From assembly GCF_000826545.1 (NCBI RefSeq), contig NZ_CDME01000008.1, positions 310,001-374,000 of the forward strand: DNA of 64,000 bases, given 5' to 3'. Below the pieces are notes generated by a model, which did no database searches, was not told the DNA's origin, and worked only from the letters and a program-made list of their open reading frames with translations. The stretch comes from Kibdelosporangium sp. MJ126-NF4 (lineage in GTDB: Bacteria > Actinomycetota > Actinomycetes > Mycobacteriales > Pseudonocardiaceae). Both the position numbers and the translations under genes were made by a program. Of this stretch, positions 34,301 through 41,588 are shown in pieces; the stretch's first letter is position 1; each line of letters begins with the position of its first letter.

Positions 34301-35521
34301 CGGGTGTACTCCGAGGCTGACCCGGACACGTTGGAGATGGCCAGGCAGTGCGGACTCGCGCTGTGGCGCCTCGGCCGCTACGAGGAAGCGGACGCCCTCA
34401 ACCGCGAGACGTTCCAGACGGTCCTGCGCGAGTTCGGTGACGACAACAAGCTCTTCCTGAGTGTGGCCAACACGTTGCGAGCGAGCATGCGAGCGCAGGG
34501 GCGGTTCTCGGAGGAACTGACCATGCAGCGAACCATTTTCGACAAGGCGTGCCAGGTCCTCGGTCAGAACAATCCAGCGACCCTGCAGTACGCGAACAAC
34601 CTCGCGGCCTGTTTTCGGCTCAATGGCGAGTTCTTCAAGGCGCGTGAGCTGGACGAGGACACCTGGCGGCGTAAGAAGGACGTGCTCGGTGCGGACCACG
34701 CCGACACCTTCCTGACCTTGAACGCGTTGGCGATGGACATGCGGGAGTGCGGAGAGCACATCCGCGCGTGTCGTGTCCAGGAGGAGAACCTGGCCAGGCA
34801 GCTGGAGATCATCGGGCAGGATCATCCCCGAACGCTCGGCGCGATGCGGAACCTGGCTGTGGCACGGAGAAAAGCCGGTCTTTACCGAAAAGCCGCCGAG
34901 CTCTCCGAGTCCTGCGTCGGTACCTATCGCCGCCTGCACGGCGCTCGGCACCTGGACACCATCACCGCGCAGATGTGTCTGTCCATCGATCTGCGGTACC
35001 TGAAAAGCCTGCCCGAATCCCGCGAGTTGGGTGAGCTCAGCCATCGCCTGTTCGTCGAGACACACGGTGAGCGGCATCCGTTCACGCTGGTGGCCGCCAT
35101 CAATCTCGCTGTCGTGTCGCGACTGCTCGGCAGGCTGGCGGAGGCAAGGGAGCTCGATGAGAGGACTCGCGCGGCCCTTCGGGAGATCTTTGGTGACGAT
35201 CACCCGTTCACCTTGGTGAGCGCCACGAACTTGGCGAGCAACCTGGCGGACGTCGGTGAGTGGGCGGCGGCGTGTGACCTCGATACCGACACACTTGCCA
35301 GATCGACGCGTGTTCTCGGTGCTCAGCACCCGTCCACGCTGAGCGTCGCGTTGAACCTCTCGATCGACCTCGCCCATCTGGGAAAGCACGACGCGGCGGC
35401 GGCTCGGCATGCCCATGCGCTGACGGGTTTCCGGAAGGCGCTCGGTCGCGAGCACCCGGTGACGTTGTCCGCGCTCGAGTCGGCCAGGATCGACTGCGAC
35501 ACCGACACCATGCAACTCTAG
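31310..35521 (+). CDS. SAV_2336/vWA-like-NB-ARC-TPR giant protein (FxsT-like), copy B
   Basis: This 1403-residue paralogue of the giant copy-A protein has the same order. A vWA-like SAV_2336 region (WRRFELVLVVDSAPSMDVW; RRLVLVMTDAIASAW) comes first. A short linker follows, then an NB-ARC ATPase (LQGMGGVGKSQTVIEFIY, ~620; WLLVFDNAGSPD; LGDLPLAVDQAA). TPRs run to the end. Both proteins finish in DCDTDTMQL, an identical C-terminal nonapeptide and probably a functional tail. The start is ATG 31310 (MSTAKEPARD), overlapping the MoxR stop. The inter-module linker is shorter than in copy A and lacks the internal start. The stop lies 6 bp from the convergent hydroxylase B stop. Confidence 0.85.
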   Translation: MSTAKEPARDHPAREETGPPRLRTGDLTAMEMMDALWLARVISEHEDTDPLEPSAEDPRPPTTDTPGVIPADRPNPTVSPVESDTELSWSTRYARSGDSAFTGPPARVGLAGRELQQAAKLARALRPLMKRSPSPWKHELNEEATAIRAAQDGMWLPVWDPAPWRRFELVLVVDSAPSMDVWRETVDEFRQLMQQQGAFRNVRKLLVDCSAPELSLRVEGPAGAMQSTRHLVDPTGRRLVLVMTDAIASAWHDGSAERVLVRWASRMPLAIINVLPSRLWSWSGLSPRRVCLSASALGVANRELRVRRIEHDIFDDEVPDGSIPVPVLALTPEWLSGWANLFAASGSASVWTTAVMLNPRGTRRIVDPVEKDGKRSAYDRVMRFRTYASVPAFQLAGLLAAAPLNLAMMRFVQRELLPDTDVSTLAEVLLGHLLRKVRTTRSVHDPTAVVFEFHDGVREELLSGTRRADTVRVARVLGDYLGSSVAILRNFRDAVDDPDSTALPEVSPDTMPYLRVQEAVFRALSGRYAPRAAGLRRDLRGARLWAHARSDRVNDLARAPRGFEQPTDTPTADADHRAQVWGSVPMRYRDFVGRDSLLRVLAEKLASPGVTAVLPEALQGMGGVGKSQTVIEFIYRHADEYDVVWWIPAEQMSQITASFVELAKRLGLPASSAEVAITEVRESLRLGQPLDRWLLVFDNAGSPDSVQPFFPTGSGHIIVTSRDMRWADVANVVEVDLFTREESIEMLRRIGGDISEADADRLAEALGDLPLAVDQAAVWRARTGMPAAEYLELLHGYLTDLPDDEPGEFGVMRSVAAAWSVPLHHLRTEFPAALQLLQVCAYFGPEPIPRSLFVGEFDAPAPEALAEAMAEPAILERAILEISRYGLAKVDWQANTLQYHRLVQAVIKNQLSEEERERLKHVVHVLLVLNDPDDPVSPRTWGLYGALLPHAMMSDAVACVKDPRVRQLMINLVTYLVRSGDYRAAYDVAQQTTVMWRRVYSEADPDTLEMARQCGLALWRLGRYEEADALNRETFQTVLREFGDDNKLFLSVANTLRASMRAQGRFSEELTMQRTIFDKACQVLGQNNPATLQYANNLAACFRLNGEFFKARELDEDTWRRKKDVLGADHADTFLTLNALAMDMRECGEHIRACRVQEENLARQLEIIGQDHPRTLGAMRNLAVARRKAGLYRKAAELSESCVGTYRRLHGARHLDTITAQMCLSIDLRYLKSLPESRELGELSHRLFVETHGERHPFTLVAAINLAVVSRLLGRLAEARELDERTRAALREIFGDDHPFTLVSATNLASNLADVGEWAAACDLDTDTLARSTRVLGAQHPSTLSVALNLSIDLAHLGKHDAAAARHAHALTGFRKALGREHPVTLSALESARIDCDTDTMQL

Positions 35522-35527
35522 GTTTGT

Positions 35528-37294
35528 CTAGGTTTGTCCGGCCCTGTCCAGCCAGGCCGCCAGCTCGATCGGATCCGGGTGTCCGAGCAGGCAGTCGTAC
35601 AAATCGACAACGGTCTCGGGACTGGTCCGCAGAACGCCCTTGGCGGACGTTGGCGCTGTGAGCGCCAGCCCTGCCCACGCGTGCGTGTCGGTGCGTGCGA
35701 GCCTGACCCTGTTGAGGTAGCCAGACCTGGCCGTCTCGTAGTCGCCCGACACGAACGCGAGGTCGGACGCGTCCGCCGTCGTGGTCAGCCTGCTGTACAG
35801 CGCGGGATCGGTGGCAGCCGCCTTGAGCAACGCGTTGCGAGCGGTCGATGACTGCTTGCGGTGGAAGGGCCTGATCAAGCCTTTCGTGCGTGCTGCTGGT
35901 GCTCGCTCGTTCCCGCGCCACGCGTCGGCGAGCTGCCGGATGTAGGCGTCGTCCGGCTGGACATGTCGCAGCCGCCACGTCAGCCAGTGATCCTTTTCGA
36001 TCAGCGCGACCGTTTCGGTGAGCTCGGCGGACACCGCGTCACGTTCGCATGCCGCCAGACGGTCGGACACCGCGGCGACCAGTTGCGCGCCGGCCTCCGT
36101 CAGCTCTGACGCGGACGCGAGGGCGTCGACAGCCGTACGCACCTGCAGACGCCGGTAGGCGAACGCGAAGTCACCTTCCGGCGAGGTGCTCGCGTCAGCC
36201 GCGTGGTGACGCTGGTCGCGCCAGAACTCCACAACACTCACGAAGGCGTAGATGCCGTGGAGCAAGCCGACCAACGGCCGAGGATCGGCCCGCCACGGGG
36301 CGTACCACCATCTCTCCGCGTGTTCCTGGCGGAGTGGGACGAGTTCGAGCACGGCGTTCAGCTTCGAGTGCTGCAGTTCGTGGATCAGGACTTCGGCGAG
36401 GGCGGCACCGGATTCCTTCGGACTCAACGCCACCGCGCCGAAAGCAGGATTCGACGACGAACCTGTGAAGCCCTGTTTCCCGCGGACCGGCGCGACTGCC
36501 ACCAGGCCCGCGGACAGTTCTTCGGCGTAACCTCGGTGTCGCTGGGTGAGCACGTTCCACGCGCGGTCGAAGAGGTCGTTCCAGTCGTCCCACTCGGCCG
36601 TGCTCAACGGGTCGGGTTTGTCCGGGTTGGCGAACTCGCGGTACGGACTGTGGTCGTCGATCTCGACACGCAGATCGATGCCGCACGCGCTGGCCCGGTG
36701 GTGGCGGGCCGGAAGGAATCCCGGACTCGCCGTGCCGACGCTGATCTGGATCGGCTCGATGTCGTTGCCGAAATGGAGGGAGGTTTCCCCCGGTTCGACG
36801 CGCAGTTCAGCGAAGTCGTTCGCCGAACGCGCCGGAACTCGCGCATGGCCGACGGTCGGCAGCGAGACGGTGCCGTGGATGACCGGGACGAGCAGTCGGC
36901 AGGGATGCCCGGCCCTGATCGCGGCTGCGGCCGCGACACAACGCAGGTAGTGCGCTTCCTGGAGATCGCCGCTGCCGAGCAGCGCACGCAGTGTCCTGAC
37001 CAGCCACACGCCTGTCGACGGATGCATGAGCAGGCTCTCGACGACGTCAGGAGCGAGTTCGTCCAATGCCGTGAGCAGGCCCCAAGCCTGCTCCATCCTC
37101 AGCTCCGCGGCCTCGGGATGCGACGAGGACCGGCTCATGACTGCGAGCAGCAACGCACGTCGCTGACTGTGAACACTGGCCCGCAGCAAGAGCATCGACT
37201 GTTCGGTGATCGCTCCGGAAACGAACTCGGCGAGGAAATCACGAGGCAGCCGATGCGTGACGGCATCGCCGAGAAATGAGCGAATGCCTGGCAT
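35528..37294 (-). CDS. HExxH-motif putative peptide beta-hydroxylase, copy B
   Basis: The 588-residue paralogue of copy A has HELQH at residues 305-309 (EVLIHELQHSKLNAVLEL). Shared landmarks are PVIHGTVSLPTVGHA, LPARHHRASACGIDLRVEI, and the C-terminal YLNRVRLARTDTHAWAGLAL. The conserved segment DPRPL(V/S)GLLHG after the metal motif is present in both copies. It is predicted to act on the peptide encoded 52 nt upstream. It converges on the giant copy-B gene. The pairing of each hydroxylase with its nearest peptide is inferred from gene order only. Confidence 0.75.
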   Translation of the reverse strand: MPGIRSFLGDAVTHRLPRDFLAEFVSGAITEQSMLLLRASVHSQRRALLLAVMSRSSSHPEAAELRMEQAWGLLTALDELAPDVVESLLMHPSTGVWLVRTLRALLGSGDLQEAHYLRCVAAAAAIRAGHPCRLLVPVIHGTVSLPTVGHARVPARSANDFAELRVEPGETSLHFGNDIEPIQISVGTASPGFLPARHHRASACGIDLRVEIDDHSPYREFANPDKPDPLSTAEWDDWNDLFDRAWNVLTQRHRGYAEELSAGLVAVAPVRGKQGFTGSSSNPAFGAVALSPKESGAALAEVLIHELQHSKLNAVLELVPLRQEHAERWWYAPWRADPRPLVGLLHGIYAFVSVVEFWRDQRHHAADASTSPEGDFAFAYRRLQVRTAVDALASASELTEAGAQLVAAVSDRLAACERDAVSAELTETVALIEKDHWLTWRLRHVQPDDAYIRQLADAWRGNERAPAARTKGLIRPFHRKQSSTARNALLKAAATDPALYSRLTTTADASDLAFVSGDYETARSGYLNRVRLARTDTHAWAGLALTAPTSAKGVLRTSPETVVDLYDCLLGHPDPIELAAWLDRAGQT

Positions 37295-37346
37295 GAGTCC
37301 AGCCTTTCACCGTGGATCCAGCGCATGCTGTTCGGAACAGGGTTTG

Positions 37347-37541
37347 TTACTCGTCCTGTACCTGAATCATGATGGCCTCGCGGCCGGAGGCGTAGTCGAG
37401 CGCCCATTCGATGGCAGCGTCGACACTGGCCTGTGGTTCGCCTGCGCGCAGATCGCCCAGCAGGAATGAGGTCAGGTCAACCACGTGGGAACTGACCTCA
37501 GTTGTCGGGCTTCCCGCCACGTAAACCTGCCTTCTGCTCAT
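37347..37541 (-). CDS. Candidate RiPP precursor peptide B
   Basis: A 64-residue peptide whose body (SSHVVDLTSFLLGDLRAG, then AAIEWALDYASGREA) parallels precursor A, including the DLT and LR landmarks. It ends IMIQVQDE, matching the IQVQ-acidic end of precursor A. ATG 37541 has a weak ribosome-binding site; an in-frame GTG about 20 nt later is preceded by AGAAGGCAGG and is a good alternative. It lies 52 nt upstream of hydroxylase B on the same strand and is divergent from a small membrane-protein gene. Confidence 0.6.
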   Translation of the reverse strand: MSRRQVYVAGSPTTEVSSHVVDLTSFLLGDLRAGEPQASVDAAIEWALDYASGREAIMIQVQDE

Positions 37542-37614
37542 GTGGTACCGCGACTACAACTTACACGGGGCCTGGGTTGTCCTATGGGGACTGCAAGATG
37601 GTGCCATCAGCTTG

Positions 37615-37628
37615 GTGACCGCAGTCAC
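37615..37628. promoter_or_regulatory. GTGA-N6-TCAC element upstream of precursor B
   Basis: gtgaccgcagtcac has perfect inverted GTGAC/GTCAC arms, equal to GTGA-N6-TCAC. It lies 74 bp upstream of precursor B and has the same core and spacing as the element at 28743-28756. Confidence 0.45.
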
Positions 37629-37655
37629 TCAGGGTGGGGATGTTAGCGTCAAGCG

Positions 37656-38039
37656 GTGCGTGGCAACCAGGTGATTGTCCGCAGGCTGGCTGTCGTGGTG
37701 GCCTGCGTCGTCAGCCTTGCCGGTGCGTGCCTGCTCGCGTGGTGGCAGTGGAACCGGTACGAGTCGGCCAGCGGATCGTGGCAGAACCTCGGTTACGTGC
37801 TGCAGTGGCCGCTGTTCGGGTTGTTCCCGGCCTTCATGGTGTGGCGGATTCGGCGGTTGCGGGCTCGGGAGGACGAGGTGCGGGCCGGGGCGGGACCTGC
37901 CGTCGATCCTCCACCGCCGCCGCTGCCTGTCCCACGCAGGCCCCAGGCGCAGGGTGTTGGCGAGCCTGACGACGAGCTGGCCGCGTACAACAAGTATCTG
38001 GCCGAGCTCAACGCGAAGGAATCCCATGACCGCCCCTGA
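37656..38039 (+). CDS. Small two-helix membrane protein
   Basis: A 127-residue protein with two hydrophobic segments (AVVVACVVSLAGACLLAWWQW; LGYVLQWPLFGLFPAFMVW), a basic/acidic cytoplasmic loop, and a proline-rich tail (VDPPPPPLPVPRRP). The conserved-looking end DDELAAYNKYLAELNAKE is followed by an overlap of 14 bp with the DUF3817 gene. The same gene pair is common in actinobacteria as I recall it, but its function is unknown. GTG 37656 is used; later in-frame GTGs are possible. Confidence 0.65.
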   Translation: MRGNQVIVRRLAVVVACVVSLAGACLLAWWQWNRYESASGSWQNLGYVLQWPLFGLFPAFMVWRIRRLRAREDEVRAGAGPAVDPPPPPLPVPRRPQAQGVGEPDDELAAYNKYLAELNAKESHDRP

Positions 38040-38385
38040 CCCGATCGCCACCAACGAGGAGAGCCCGGCCCGCGATGCCGCCGCCCCCGGTTTGTCGGGC
38101 GCGCTGGCCCGTTACCGGGTGCTCGCCTACATCGTCGGTGTCGGCCTGCTCGCGCTGGTCGCCGCCATGATCATGCGGTACGTGTTCGACCAGCCGCAGT
38201 ACAGCGCCATCGTCGGCCCTGTACATGGCTTCCTGTACGTCGTCTACCTGGTCCTGACGGTCGACCTCGGGCTCAAGGCCCGCTGGCCGATCGTCAGGAC
38301 CGGGTTGATCCTGCTCGCCGGGATGATCCCGTTCGTGTCGTTCGTCGCCGAACGACGGGTGACCAGGGAGCTCAGCGCAGGCTGA
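38026..38385 (+). CDS. DUF3817 integral membrane protein
   Basis: A 119-residue protein with three membrane segments (YRVLAYIVGVGLLALVAAM; HGFLYVVYLVLTVDLGLKA; TGLILLAGMIPFVSFVAE) and the typical DUF3817 pattern VGPVHGFLY, ending in ERRV. ATG 38026 lies within the end of the preceding gene (14-bp overlap), indicating coupling. The 3' end overlaps the convergent spermidine synthase by 14 bp. The biochemical role of DUF3817 is not established. Confidence 0.8.
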   Translation: MTAPDPIATNEESPARDAAAPGLSGALARYRVLAYIVGVGLLALVAAMIMRYVFDQPQYSAIVGPVHGFLYVVYLVLTVDLGLKARWPIVRTGLILLAGMIPFVSFVAERRVTRELSAG

Positions 38386-39211
38386 TCGGCGGCACGGTCG
38401 AGCCGCGCAGCGTCAGCGCGTCGATGGTCTCCGGGCGGTACTTCGACGAAGGCAGCGCGGCGACCATCGATGTCACCGCCTCCACCGGCGACGGCAGGTC
38501 CGTACCGAAGAAGAACGCCCACTCGTGCTCGTCCGAGCCGAAGTAGACCGGTGCCGAGAAGACCTGCTCGAACCGCCGCCAGCACTTGACCAGGGTCGAG
38601 TTGCGCCAGAGCGTCGGGCATCCGCCCTGGTAGGCGACCACTCCACCGTTCTTGAGCAAGCGTTTGCACATCTGCAGGAACTCGGCGCCGTAGAGCCTGT
38701 TCTGCTGGGCGTCCACGTCGTCCTGCTCGTCGGGCAGGTCGACCACCACGATGTCGTAGCGCTCGTCGGTCGTGCGGATGTACTCGTACCCGTCGGCGTA
38801 CATCACGCGGACTGGGCCGTCGCCCTGCTCGGCGGCGGCCAGCTCCTCGGGCGTGTAGCCGTACGGCAGGTGCTGCGCGCAGAGCTTGACGGCCTCGGTG
38901 TCGATGTCGACGTGGTCGACCACCGACGCACCCGCGGCCACCGCCATCTGGCTGGCCACGCCCTCGCTCGACCCCACGATCAGCACCCGGTCGACCTGCG
39001 CGGCGAGTAGGAACGCGGGCACCATCAGCGCCTCGTGGTAGACGAGCTGGCTGAAGTCCGTGCTCTGCCGTTCGTTGTCGCAGAACAACGAAACGCCCTG
39101 CGCGGTCCTGCCGATCACCAGGTGCTGAAACGCCGTGCGCGTGTCGACGATGACGTCGTCGACCTGCCACACCCGAGTCAGACCGGCACCGACCGGCTCA
39201 TCGATCCTCAC
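38372..39211 (-). CDS. speE: Spermidine synthase-like aminopropyltransferase
   Basis: This 279-residue Rossmann-fold enzyme should transfer an aminopropyl group from decarboxylated AdoMet to a diamine such as putrescine. Visible landmarks are the entry strand segment SLFCDNERQSTDFSQLVYHE, the SAM-site glycine loop VLIVGSSEGVASQMA, the acidic VDHVDIDTEAVKL, and the catalytic-site VVVDLPDEQDD. GTG 39211 overlaps the stop of the decarboxylase fusion gene (GTGA), so it is co-translated with the enzyme that supplies both substrates. The glycine loop (GSSEG) differs from the usual GGGDG, so the exact product might be another polyamine. Confidence 0.85.
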   Translation of the reverse strand: MRIDEPVGAGLTRVWQVDDVIVDTRTAFQHLVIGRTAQGVSLFCDNERQSTDFSQLVYHEALMVPAFLLAAQVDRVLIVGSSEGVASQMAVAAGASVVDHVDIDTEAVKLCAQHLPYGYTPEELAAAEQGDGPVRVMYADGYEYIRTTDERYDIVVVDLPDEQDDVDAQQNRLYGAEFLQMCKRLLKNGGVVAYQGGCPTLWRNSTLVKCWRRFEQVFSAPVYFGSDEHEWAFFFGTDLPSPVEAVTSMVAALPSSKYRPETIDALTLRGSTVPPISLR

Positions 39212-40749
39212 CGGTTCTCCTGTCCTCTGTGGACGACACTGATCCTGGACACACCCGGGTCGAGCGCGTCGCGCAACAAGTTCACCGCGAGCTCGGGGTC
39301 GGCGACCTGGCCGCAGGTGAACACGTCGATGAACACCGCACCCCGTTCCGGGTACGTGTGAATGGACGCGTGCGACTCCGACAGCAGCGCCAGCAGGGTC
39401 ACGCCCTGCGGCTCGAACTGCTTGTAGGTCATGTCGCACACGGTCGCGCCCGCCTTCTCCAGCGCGCGTTCCAAGCTCTCACGCAGGAACGTGGCGTCGT
39501 CGAGCAGTTCGGCCGACACGCCTTCGAACTCGGCCAGCACGTGCCGCCCGGCGAACTCGCCGACCTCGCTGTCTCCTGGTTCGTGGGAACGCGGTGCGCC
39601 GCCGACGAAGTACGTCCGCAGCGGCGGGAACCCGTTGAACGCCACCGACGAGTAGCTCTGGGTGTACGCGCCCGTGCTCATGATGTCCACGTGGTCACCT
39701 GCGCGCAGCGACAGCGGCAGCTCGTAGGCAGTCCGTTGGTAGAGCACGTCATCGCCGTCGCACGACGGCCCGGCGATGACCACCGGCCCGGTCGGCTCGT
39801 GGTCCTGCGCGGTCTGCAGGCGGTAGGCGATCGCCTCGTTCTCGGTCTCGGCCATCCCGCCGTAACGGCCGATGTCCAGGTAGACCCAGCGCCTGGTGTC
39901 GGCGTCGGACTTGCGCGACACCAGCACGACCTCGCTGCGGATCATCCCGGCCTCGGCGACCAGCACCCGGCCCGGCTCGATGGCCAGGTCGACGTCGTGG
40001 TCGAAGTGCCGGGCGATCGCGGCGCGGATCGTGTCGGCGTAGTCGGTCAACGGCGGCGGGTCGACCAGGTACCGGCCGGGGAAACCACCGCCGATGTTCA
40101 GGCCACGCAGCGGGATGCCCGCGTCGGCCACGGTACGGGTGACAGCGCCCGCGGCAGCGATCCACGGCTCCCACGCCGTCGGATCCATGTGCTGCGAACC
40201 GACGTGGAAGGCCACGCCCTCGGGGTCAAGGCCGAGTTCGGCGGCCCGCACGAGCAGCCGGGCGGCCATCTCGGGCGCACACCCGAACTTGTGCCCGAAC
40301 GGCGTCAGCGACCCGGTGCTGTCCACCAGGATGCGGCAGGACACGGTGGCACCCGGCGCGAAGGTGGCGATCGTCTCGAGATCGGGCTCGCTGTCGAAGG
40401 TGAAGCGGCGCACACCGACCCGGTGGGCGTACGCGATGTCCCGTGCCTTCTTGATCGGGTTGCCGTACGAGATCGTCTCCGCGCTGGCGCCATGGCCGAG
40501 GCACAGTTCGATCTCCTCGCGGCCCGCCACGTCGAAGCCGCAGCCCTGCCCGGCGAGCAGTGTGATGATCTCCGGTGCCGGATTGGCCTTGACCGCGTAG
40601 TACATCCGCGCTTCCGGGAGTGTTTCCCTCAGCCTGGTATGGCTTTCCCGCACCGTGTGGAGGTCGATCACGAGACACGGGGTGGGTGGCCTGCGGTCGT
40701 CCAGGAACGCTCTCATGCGCTCTGGCGCCTGCGGGAGGGCGTCGATCAC
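39208..40749 (-). CDS. PLP-dependent ornithine-type decarboxylase fused to AdoMet decarboxylase
   Basis: Residues ~20-390 form a fold-III PLP decarboxylase of the ornithine/diaminopimelate/lysine class: PLP lysine K54 in YYAVKANP, HVGSQ, LNIGGGFPG, EPGR, and the catalytic-cysteine motif GPSCDGDD. Residues ~410-505 are a class-1 S-adenosylmethionine decarboxylase: LLDDATFLRESLERAL, then LLSESHASIHTYPE, where Glu458-Ser459 is the expected self-cleavage site generating the pyruvoyl group. One polypeptide would thus make both the diamine and decarboxylated AdoMet, and the coupled downstream gene would join them into spermidine. Ornithine as the substrate is inferred. Family members are usually separate proteins; AdoMetDC domains are normally ~120 residues, as here. 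Confidence 0.88.
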   Translation of the reverse strand: MIDALPQAPERMRAFLDDRRPPTPCLVIDLHTVRESHTRLRETLPEARMYYAVKANPAPEIITLLAGQGCGFDVAGREEIELCLGHGASAETISYGNPIKKARDIAYAHRVGVRRFTFDSEPDLETIATFAPGATVSCRILVDSTGSLTPFGHKFGCAPEMAARLLVRAAELGLDPEGVAFHVGSQHMDPTAWEPWIAAAGAVTRTVADAGIPLRGLNIGGGFPGRYLVDPPPLTDYADTIRAAIARHFDHDVDLAIEPGRVLVAEAGMIRSEVVLVSRKSDADTRRWVYLDIGRYGGMAETENEAIAYRLQTAQDHEPTGPVVIAGPSCDGDDVLYQRTAYELPLSLRAGDHVDIMSTGAYTQSYSSVAFNGFPPLRTYFVGGAPRSHEPGDSEVGEFAGRHVLAEFEGVSAELLDDATFLRESLERALEKAGATVCDMTYKQFEPQGVTLLALLSESHASIHTYPERGAVFIDVFTCGQVADPELAVNLLRDALDPGVSRISVVHRGQENR

Positions 40750-40792
40750 AGCGGGGAAGCATAGGTCCCGTTCCGCCCGCGACGAAATCCGC

Positions 40793-41116
40793 TTACGGGA
40801 TCGACACAGTTAGCCTCGTCACTCGTCCGTGGAGGCCGTGCTTCGGCCGGGTTTCCGGTAGGCGGAATGCGACGGGTCCCAGGTCCTCGCCGGTGGGTGG
40901 CCGGTCGCCGAGGACACGCACGACCTCTTCGCGAGCCCGATCCCATTCGCCCGGATTGTCCGTGAGCGCGTGCACGATCCACGTCATCGCGCTGCCGACG
41001 GCGGAGAACCCGGCCGCGATCAGCCCGCCGGCCTGGTCCCGGATCTCGACGTCGGACAGCACCGCGCCGTTCTCGTCCCGTGCGTTGGTCAGCTTCGCCA
41101 GGACGCCGCCCTTAGG
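40793..41116 (-). pseudogene. Cytochrome P450 remnant
   Basis: The frame reads VLAKLTNARDENGAVLSDVE, then an I-helix-like AGGLIAAGFSAVGSAMTW and ALTDNPGEWDRAREEVVRV, which matches the middle of bacterial P450s. It then diverges and stops. The ExxR motif, the heme-binding cysteine loop and the entire N-terminal half are missing, and the usual AGxxT reads AGFSAV. There is no start codon at the left edge of homology, which abuts the flavin reductase stop. It is a non-functional fragment; whether the adjacent flavin reductases once served it is speculation. Confidence 0.7.
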
Positions 41117-41588
41117 CCACGGATGTGTAGCGGCCCTGGAAACGTAGCAACGGTTGGGTTTCCGCGCGGTGCTCGATGTCCAGCGGCTCCCCGATCACGC
41201 CGACGTGGTCGCCGATCGAGACCCGGTGCGCGGTCTGGCAGCGCAGCCTGACCGGGGCGTCGAGCAGGTGCGGCACGCCGTCCACGTCGGTCTCCCACCG
41301 GGTGTCGCCGCCGAACCGGTCGGCTTTGGTGCGGGCGAACAGGTCGGCGAGGTCCGTGTGGTCGGCGTGCAGCAGGTGCACGGCGAAGTGTGTCGCCGCG
41401 GTCAGCGCGTCGAAGGCCGACGCGCTCGTGCCGATCCAGAACCCGACCAGCGGCGGGTGCATCGACACCGACCCGAACGAGCTGACCGTCAGCCCCACCG
41501 GGCCGGGCGCGGTGATGATCGTGACCGCGGCCGGGTGGTGGCGCAGCGCCAGCCTGAGCTGATCGCCCACGCTCCCGGGGATATTCAC
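41112..41588 (-). CDS. Flavin reductase (FMN-binding, DIM6/NTAB type)
   Basis: A 158-residue split-barrel flavin reductase, with the family patterns HPAAVTIITAPGPVGLTVSSF, PPLVGFWIGTSASAF, FAVHLLHADH, and DRFGG. Such enzymes supply reduced FMN/FAD to two-component monooxygenases. The start overlaps the preceding NADPH-FMN reductase gene by 4 bp (ATGA), so the two are co-translated. No intact monooxygenase gene is adjacent; only the P450 fragment follows. Confidence 0.88.
   Translation of the reverse strand: MNIPGSVGDQLRLALRHHPAAVTIITAPGPVGLTVSSFGSVSMHPPLVGFWIGTSASAFDALTAATHFAVHLLHADHTDLADLFARTKADRFGGDTRWETDVDGVPHLLDAPVRLRCQTAHRVSIGDHVGVIGEPLDIEHRAETQPLLRFQGRYTSVA

Noticed and set aside
19750..37541. 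Recent duplication by mobile element
   Set aside because: The two cassettes are diverged throughout, and no transposase, integrase or flanking direct repeat was seen.
39212..39439. N-terminal extension of spermidine synthase
   Set aside because: It would lie inside the AdoMet decarboxylase coding region; GTG 39211 gives normal family length.
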